A DNA stretch of 9,121 nt, from assembly GCA_915070235.1 (NCBI GenBank), contig CAJZFM010000068.1:1-9121 (forward strand). The letters are read 5' to 3'. The first letter of the stretch is position 1. The number at the start of each line of letters is the position of its first letter. Under the pieces are notes generated by a model. The model was not told the DNA's origin, made no database searches, and was given only the letters and a program-made list of their open reading frames with translations. A program made the translations under genes and the position numbers. This DNA comes from an uncultured Capnocytophaga sp. Lineage in GTDB: Bacteria > Bacteroidota > Bacteroidia > Flavobacteriales > Flavobacteriaceae. This document shows positions 5,677-9,121 of the stretch, piece by piece.

Positions 5677-6651
5677 ATGAAACACATCATCTGTCTATTT
5701 TTCCTATCCGTGTGTAGCACTTGGGCACAGACAGCTATTTGTATAGGGGAGCGTTTTACGCTCCCTTCTACCATTATGGGAGGGGAGCGCACCATAGACC
5801 TCTACCTACCCCCTTCCTATAATGATAGCTCCCTTACTCCCACGGATTACCCTGTGGTCTATCTGCTTGATGCGCAAACCAACTTCAATTATTTCACTAC
5901 CCTTATGGAGAAACTCACCCAAGGGATACCCAACATACCTGAAATGATTGTTGTAGGAATAGAAAGCACTGAGCGAGATAATGATTTTACTACAGAGAAT
6001 GATCACTTTTGGAAGTTTGTCCGCGAGGAGCTTAAGCCCTTAGTGGAGGGCAAATATCGCTGTAAGGATTTTCGTATAGCAGTAGGGCACTCCCTCGGAG
6101 GACTCTCGGTGGTGGATGCTCTGATAAAGCATACTGACTTGTTCAATGCCTATATCGCTCATGATCCCAGCCTATGGTGGGGAGAGGGTTATGGCATCAA
6201 GCTCTTTGAGCAAAGCAAAGGGAAGGATTTCCAAAATCGCTTGCTCTATATCACCCATACGGGCTATAAGATACGCCATAATGGTCGTAGTGGGCATGTG
6301 GCTACCTTTGACAAGCTCAAGGCAATGCTTACAGCCAATGCTTTCCCTAATCTACAATGGAAGATTTCAGAGTACTCCAAGGAGAACCATGGTACTATAC
6401 AGCTCATTGGTAATATAGATATGTTCCGCACGCTCTTTGCCGAGATGTTTATTGACCGCAATGATATAGAGGAAAACCCACAAGTAATAACCGAGCGATA
6501 TAGAGCTCTTTCCCAAAGACTACATTATACTTTTACCCCTTCAGAACCTTATCTGAAGAATACAATAAAGTGGTTACAGCGCAATGGAAAACAAACCCAA
6601 GCCAAAGAAGTGGAGGCATTGTTAATAAATTTCAAAGAAAAAAATAAATAA
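5677..6651 (+). CDS. Secreted alpha/beta-hydrolase esterase (Esterase D/Fes-IroE fold), candidate siderophore esterase
   Basis: A 324-residue serine esterase of the PF00756 group, which includes the enterobactin esterases Fes and IroE. The signal peptide MKHIICLFFLSVCSTWA with likely cleavage before Gln18 predicts the periplasm; Cys13 has Val at -1 and is a poor lipobox. The IDLYLPPSY and YPVVYLLDAQ strands (40-67) are typical of the group. The nucleophile elbow is GHSLGG with Ser139; His238 in KENHGT is the likely catalytic His, and the acid residue was not assigned with confidence. A helical tail of ~75 residues follows (about 250-324). The frame is open from a TTG at 5668 that overlaps the previous stop, but the ATG at 5677, one base after the TAA at 5673-5675, starts a clean signal peptide. 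The tight spacing implies co-transcription with the DUF4374 gene. Inferred role: hydrolysis of the ester backbone of an imported siderophore, as IroE, Pseudomonas PfeE and Campylobacter Cee do. A general carbohydrate-ester or peptide esterase cannot be excluded. Confidence 0.87.
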   Translation: MKHIICLFFLSVCSTWAQTAICIGERFTLPSTIMGGERTIDLYLPPSYNDSSLTPTDYPVVYLLDAQTNFNYFTTLMEKLTQGIPNIPEMIVVGIESTERDNDFTTENDHFWKFVREELKPLVEGKYRCKDFRIAVGHSLGGLSVVDALIKHTDLFNAYIAHDPSLWWGEGYGIKLFEQSKGKDFQNRLLYITHTGYKIRHNGRSGHVATFDKLKAMLTANAFPNLQWKISEYSKENHGTIQLIGNIDMFRTLFAEMFIDRNDIEENPQVITERYRALSQRLHYTFTPSEPYLKNTIKWLQRNGKQTQAKEVEALLINFKEKNK

Positions 6652-6681
6652 CAAGCAAAAATATGTATATCGTTGATTATC

Positions 6682-6702
6682 AATAAGATAACGCTTATTT
6701 TT
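6682..6702 (+). terminator. Weak candidate terminator after the operon
   Basis: AATAAG (6682-6687) and CTTATT (6694-6699) can form a six-pair stem with a six-base loop, followed by a short T run. The stem is AT-rich and weak. It lies 31 bases after the esterase stop and is the only hairpin I see before the next promoter. Confidence 0.3.
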
Positions 6703-6788
6703 GGTAAGGAATATATATAATTATGGTATAAATAAGAGGGCGGTTGATAAGTTTTTATAAAAAAAAGACAAAAAAAGAACATTTTTTA

Positions 6789-6818
6789 TTTGTTTCTAAA
6801 AATATTTTTATATCTTTG
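6789..6818 (+). promoter_or_regulatory. Promoter of the PAS-protein gene
   Basis: TTTG at 6789-6792 and TATCTTTG at 6811-6818 are separated by 18 bases, within the usual range for Bacteroidota -33/-7 elements. The -7 box ends 22 bases before the ATG at 6841. The preceding 70 bases are very A/T-rich with A and T runs, which could act like an UP element or simply be curved spacer DNA. Confidence 0.7.
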
Positions 6819-6840
6819 CGCCGAATAAACAGTTAGACTT

Positions 6841-7356
6841 ATGAGTACACCAGTAAATAAGGAAGTAGCTTGGGATAAAACCAAGACCATTATGAGTAAA
6901 ACCGATGCAAAAGGAGTAATAGAGTATGTAAATCAGGTATTTATGGACGTTTGTGGGTATAATGAAGCTGAACTAATAGGTAAGCCTCACAATGTGATCC
7001 GCCACCCTGATATGCCTAAGACCATATTCAAAATTCTTTGGGATAACATTCAAAAGGGGATTAACTTCCATGCAATTGTTAAAAACTTAGCCAAGTCAGG
7101 AGAATATTATTGGGTAATTACCGACTTTGATATTATCCGTGACCCAAGCGGGCAGATCATCAACTACATGGGTAGAAGAACTTCTGTTCCTGAGCAGACT
7201 ATAGAAAAGCACATCGCTCCCTTGTACCAAAAAATATTGCAAGTAGAACAAGCTGGCGGTATTGAAGCAGGAGAGCAATACTTCCAACAATTCCTCAAAG
7301 ACCAAGGTAAGGATTACCTTACTTATATAGAGGATGTGATTTTGGAATTTAAATAA
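6841..7356 (+). CDS. Stand-alone PAS-domain protein, Aer-like, probable FAD-binding redox sensor
   Basis: A 171-residue soluble protein with no signal peptide or membrane segment. Residues 14-120 form one PAS domain strongly resembling the N-terminal PAS of the E. coli aerotaxis receptor Aer: GYNEAELIGKPHNVIRHPDM (39-58), IVKNLAKSGEYYWV (79-92) and the strand ending YMGRRTSV. The R-H-P-D at 54-57 corresponds to Aer positions required for FAD binding, so a flavin redox/oxygen sensor is the best guess. PLYQKIL near residue 130 also matches the Aer segment just after its PAS. In Aer a membrane anchor, HAMP and methyl-accepting domain follow; here there is only a ~50-residue Gln/Glu-rich tail of probable helix, ending VILEFK. 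Output must therefore go through protein-protein contact. It is a single-gene unit with its own promoter, and the gene downstream is gldK. Any link with gliding or secretion is unproven. Confidence 0.88.
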   Translation: MSTPVNKEVAWDKTKTIMSKTDAKGVIEYVNQVFMDVCGYNEAELIGKPHNVIRHPDMPKTIFKILWDNIQKGINFHAIVKNLAKSGEYYWVITDFDIIRDPSGQIINYMGRRTSVPEQTIEKHIAPLYQKILQVEQAGGIEAGEQYFQQFLKDQGKDYLTYIEDVILEFK

Positions 7357-7660
7357 AAACACTCTGTAAAACCAATCGTGAAGAATTAAACAACAAAGGG
7401 GAGTCCTAATGTAATGATTTTTTCAAAAGAACCCTTGTTATTAAAAAGATTTGTTCATCTTCAAGAGAGAGGCTAAAGATATATTATGATTTACATAGGA
7501 ATTGTTAATAACTTTTTTTTGTAAGGTAATAAGGTCTTTAGCGGGTGTAATATATTGTTAATCAGTAAATAACATTTTTCTTTTTGAGGAGTTGAACAAA
7601 GAATCTTTAAAAATAGTGAGGTCTTGAGAGAAAAAGTAGTGTAAGACAAATAAAAATGAC
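7357..7660 (+). other. AT-rich region of about 300 bases with no recognisable gene
   Basis: This stretch between the PAS gene and the gldK promoter contains no protein-coding frame with family features. Structures seen: an imperfect inverted repeat 7386-7400 / 7432-7444 (AACAAAGGG against CCCTTGTT with a bulge), which could end the PAS transcript but has a 31-base loop; an exact eight-base inverted repeat GCTAAAGA (7472-7479) / TCTTTAGC (7535-7542); and ATTGTTAAT repeated directly at 7501-7509 and 7555-7563. No exact TAnnTTTG was found on either strand, so there is no positive support for a small RNA. Confidence 0.45.
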
Positions 7661-7668
7661 TACATTTG
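7661..7668 (+). promoter_or_regulatory. -7 box of gldK
   Basis: TACATTTG fits TAnnTTTG and ends 25 bases before the gldK ATG, as at the other promoters in the window. No clear -33 TTTG is present. It implies that gldK, and presumably the gldLMN genes beyond the window, are transcribed from here and not by read-through from the PAS gene. Confidence 0.65.
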
Positions 7669-7693
7669 CCTCTCTGAAAAAATATTGTAGATT

Positions 7694-9079
7694 ATGATAT
7701 TGAAACTAAAAAAAGTAGCACTTGTTGTAATAGGTTATCTGATGGTTTCCTGTGGCGCTGGTAATGACCAAGGGGAACTTACAGGTGTAAAAGGAGGACT
7801 ATGGAAACAGCCCAAGCCTTATGGAATGACACTTGTTCCAGGTGGTGCTTTCGTTATGGGTAGTGCCGATTATGATAAAGCACATACTGAGGACGCTACT
7901 ACCAAAACGGTAACCGTAAGCCCTTTTTACATGGATGATACCGAGATTACCAATGGAGAGTATCGCCAGTTTGTCAATTGGGTACGTGACTCTATTATAC
8001 GTCGTAAGTTAGCTATCATGGCCGAAGAAAGTGGGCAAGCCACAGGCGGTGAAGGTATTGGAAAGTATGCTTTCTTGGATACCGATCAGGAGAAGCTAAG
8101 CGCTTACGATAAGTATATGTATGAGAACTATGGCGACAAGGACAATCCTGAAAAACGTAAAATCAACAGAAAAGTGAAACTCATATGGGACAAACAAAAA
8201 TGGCCTGATGAGCACTATGTTGAAGTTATGGACTCCATGTACGTACCTATTGAGGAGACTTACAACGGACGTCGTCCATTGGCTGTGGAGAAACTTGTCT
8301 TCAAGTACCAATGGATGGATATAGAAGCCGCAGCTCGTTCTCACAAAAAAGGACGTAAGGACTTTATCAAAGAGGAAATTGTAAAGATATATCCTGATAC
8401 CACTGTGTGGATTAAGGACTTTAACTACTCTTACAATGAGCCTATGCACAATGACTATTTTTGGCATTATGCTTATAGTGAGTATCCTGTAGTAGGAGTT
8501 ACTTGGAGACAAGCAAAGGCTTTCTGTGAGTGGCGTACCCTCTATAAGAACTCTTTCCAAAAAGCAAAAAAGAAGAAAGATGTGAATGCCTTCCGTCTTC
8601 CTACTGAAGCTGAATGGGAGTTTGCTGCACGCGGTGGCTTAGAAGCAGCAACTTACCCTTGGGGAGGGCCTTATACCGTGGATAGCAAAGCCTGCTTCAT
8701 GGCTAACTTTAAGCCTTCACGTGGGGACTATGCAGCTGATAATGCGCTCTATACTGTAGAAGCTAAATCATATCACCCTAATGGGTACAACCTCTACAAT
8801 ATGGCAGGGAACGTATCCGAATGGACAAACACCTCTTATGATTCTAATTCATATGAGTATATGTCCTCTATGAACCCTAACGTAAATGACCAACAAAACA
8901 AACGTAAAGTAATCCGTGGTGGTTCTTGGAAAGACGTAGCTTTCTATACTCAAGTGGCTACTCGTGACTACGAATACCAAGACTCTGCACGTAGCTATAT
9001 AGGTTTCCGTACTGTACAGAGTTACATGGGGGTACAGAGAGTTAATTCTAAGAAAGGTAACCTCTCTAACCTAAGATAA
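7694..9079 (+). CDS. gldK: GldK, type IX secretion/gliding outer-membrane lipoprotein
   Basis: A 461-residue core component of the type IX secretion system. In Flavobacterium and Porphyromonas (PorK), GldK forms, with GldN/PorN, rings on the periplasmic side of the outer membrane. Lys4-Lys7, a hydrophobic stretch and MVSC (17-20) make a lipoprotein signal with Cys20 lipidated. The following GAGNDQ lacks a K-(D/E)2 export signature, consistent with retention on the periplasmic face. The domain is of the formylglycine-generating-enzyme/sulfatase-modifying type: VPGGAFVMGS (48-57), MDDTEITNGEYRQFVNWV (80-97), VVGVTWRQAKAFCEWR (266-281), FRLPTEAEWEFAARGG (300-315), YNLYNMAGNVSEW (365-377), IRGGSWKD (407-414), IGFR (436-439). 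A ~160-residue charged insertion (about 100-260) splits the domain, as is usual for GldK. The region after RGGSW has no catalytic cysteine pair, so the fold is structural. gldL should begin just beyond the window; the last 42 bases are AT-rich spacer. Confidence 0.95.
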   Translation: MILKLKKVALVVIGYLMVSCGAGNDQGELTGVKGGLWKQPKPYGMTLVPGGAFVMGSADYDKAHTEDATTKTVTVSPFYMDDTEITNGEYRQFVNWVRDSIIRRKLAIMAEESGQATGGEGIGKYAFLDTDQEKLSAYDKYMYENYGDKDNPEKRKINRKVKLIWDKQKWPDEHYVEVMDSMYVPIEETYNGRRPLAVEKLVFKYQWMDIEAAARSHKKGRKDFIKEEIVKIYPDTTVWIKDFNYSYNEPMHNDYFWHYAYSEYPVVGVTWRQAKAFCEWRTLYKNSFQKAKKKKDVNAFRLPTEAEWEFAARGGLEAATYPWGGPYTVDSKACFMANFKPSRGDYAADNALYTVEAKSYHPNGYNLYNMAGNVSEWTNTSYDSNSYEYMSSMNPNVNDQQNKRKVIRGGSWKDVAFYTQVATRDYEYQDSARSYIGFRTVQSYMGVQRVNSKKGNLSNLR

Positions 9080-9121
9080 ACTATAGTAAAAATTAAAAAT
9101 TAATAAATAAAAGAAGTATAA

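Noticed and set aside
5677..6651. Lipoprotein signal at LSVC in the esterase
   Set aside because: Val at -1 before Cys13 does not fit the lipobox, and a signal peptidase I site after Ala17 (TWA-Q) is better.
8096..8560. Minus-strand open frame of 154 codons inside gldK
   Set aside because: It lies wholly within a well-supported gene, has no promoter box or family motif, and reads as the complement of gldK codons.
7694..9079. Reading the sulfatase-modifying-type domain as an active formylglycine-generating enzyme
   Set aside because: The cysteine pair expected after RGGSW is missing, and the lipoprotein signal, the long insertion and the overall length match GldK.
1..9121. tRNA or rRNA genes, CRISPR arrays, insertion sequences and T9SS C-terminal cargo signals
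   Set aside because: I looked for these and saw none: no clustered repeats with spacers, no transposase motifs, no cloverleaf-like segments, and no protein ending in a typical T9SS sorting domain.

Overview
The window looks like chromosomal DNA from a gliding member of the Bacteroidota, most likely Capnocytophaga or a close Flavobacteriaceae relative. Four things point there. Most transcription units have a Bacteroidota-type -7 box (TAnnTTTG) about 20-35 bases before the start codon. The base composition is AT-rich. The last gene encodes GldK, a type IX secretion/gliding protein. One lipoprotein carries the K-(D/E)2 export signature described in Capnocytophaga canimorsus. The genus is an inference; no rRNA or other marker gene is present.

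Layout. Bases 1-155 hold the 3' end of an upstream gene, perhaps frameshifted. Bases 156-998 encode a complete NADPH-type aldo/keto reductase (AKR), followed by a strong hairpin terminator. That terminator is shared with a convergent minus-strand gene (1082-1501) for a small coiled-coil lipoprotein. Bases 1624-1879 are a gene graveyard: the first ~45 codons of a GH16-like lipoprotein gene run directly into the last ~18 codons, the stop codon and the terminator of a second AKR copy. This copy aligns without gaps to 942-1030 at an offset of 818 bases.

Bases 1980-6651 form a three-gene operon: a TonB-dependent receptor with an N-terminal carboxypeptidase-regulatory-like domain, a DUF4374 lipoprotein predicted to reach the cell surface, and a secreted alpha/beta-hydrolase esterase with a GHSLGG nucleophile elbow. 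Receptor plus DUF4374 lipoprotein is the XusA-XusB pair known from Bacteroides thetaiotaomicron xenosiderophore (enterobactin/salmochelin) uptake. Here the third gene is a putative ester-siderophore hydrolase instead of the PepSY protein XusC. The implied path is surface capture, TonB-driven import, then periplasmic ester cleavage to release iron. This is the most interesting system in the window.

Bases 6841-7356 encode a free-standing PAS protein that closely resembles the FAD-binding PAS domain of the aerotaxis receptor Aer but has no membrane or signalling domain. About 300 bases without a gene follow, then gldK (7694-9079) behind its own promoter. gldL would be expected just past the window's end.
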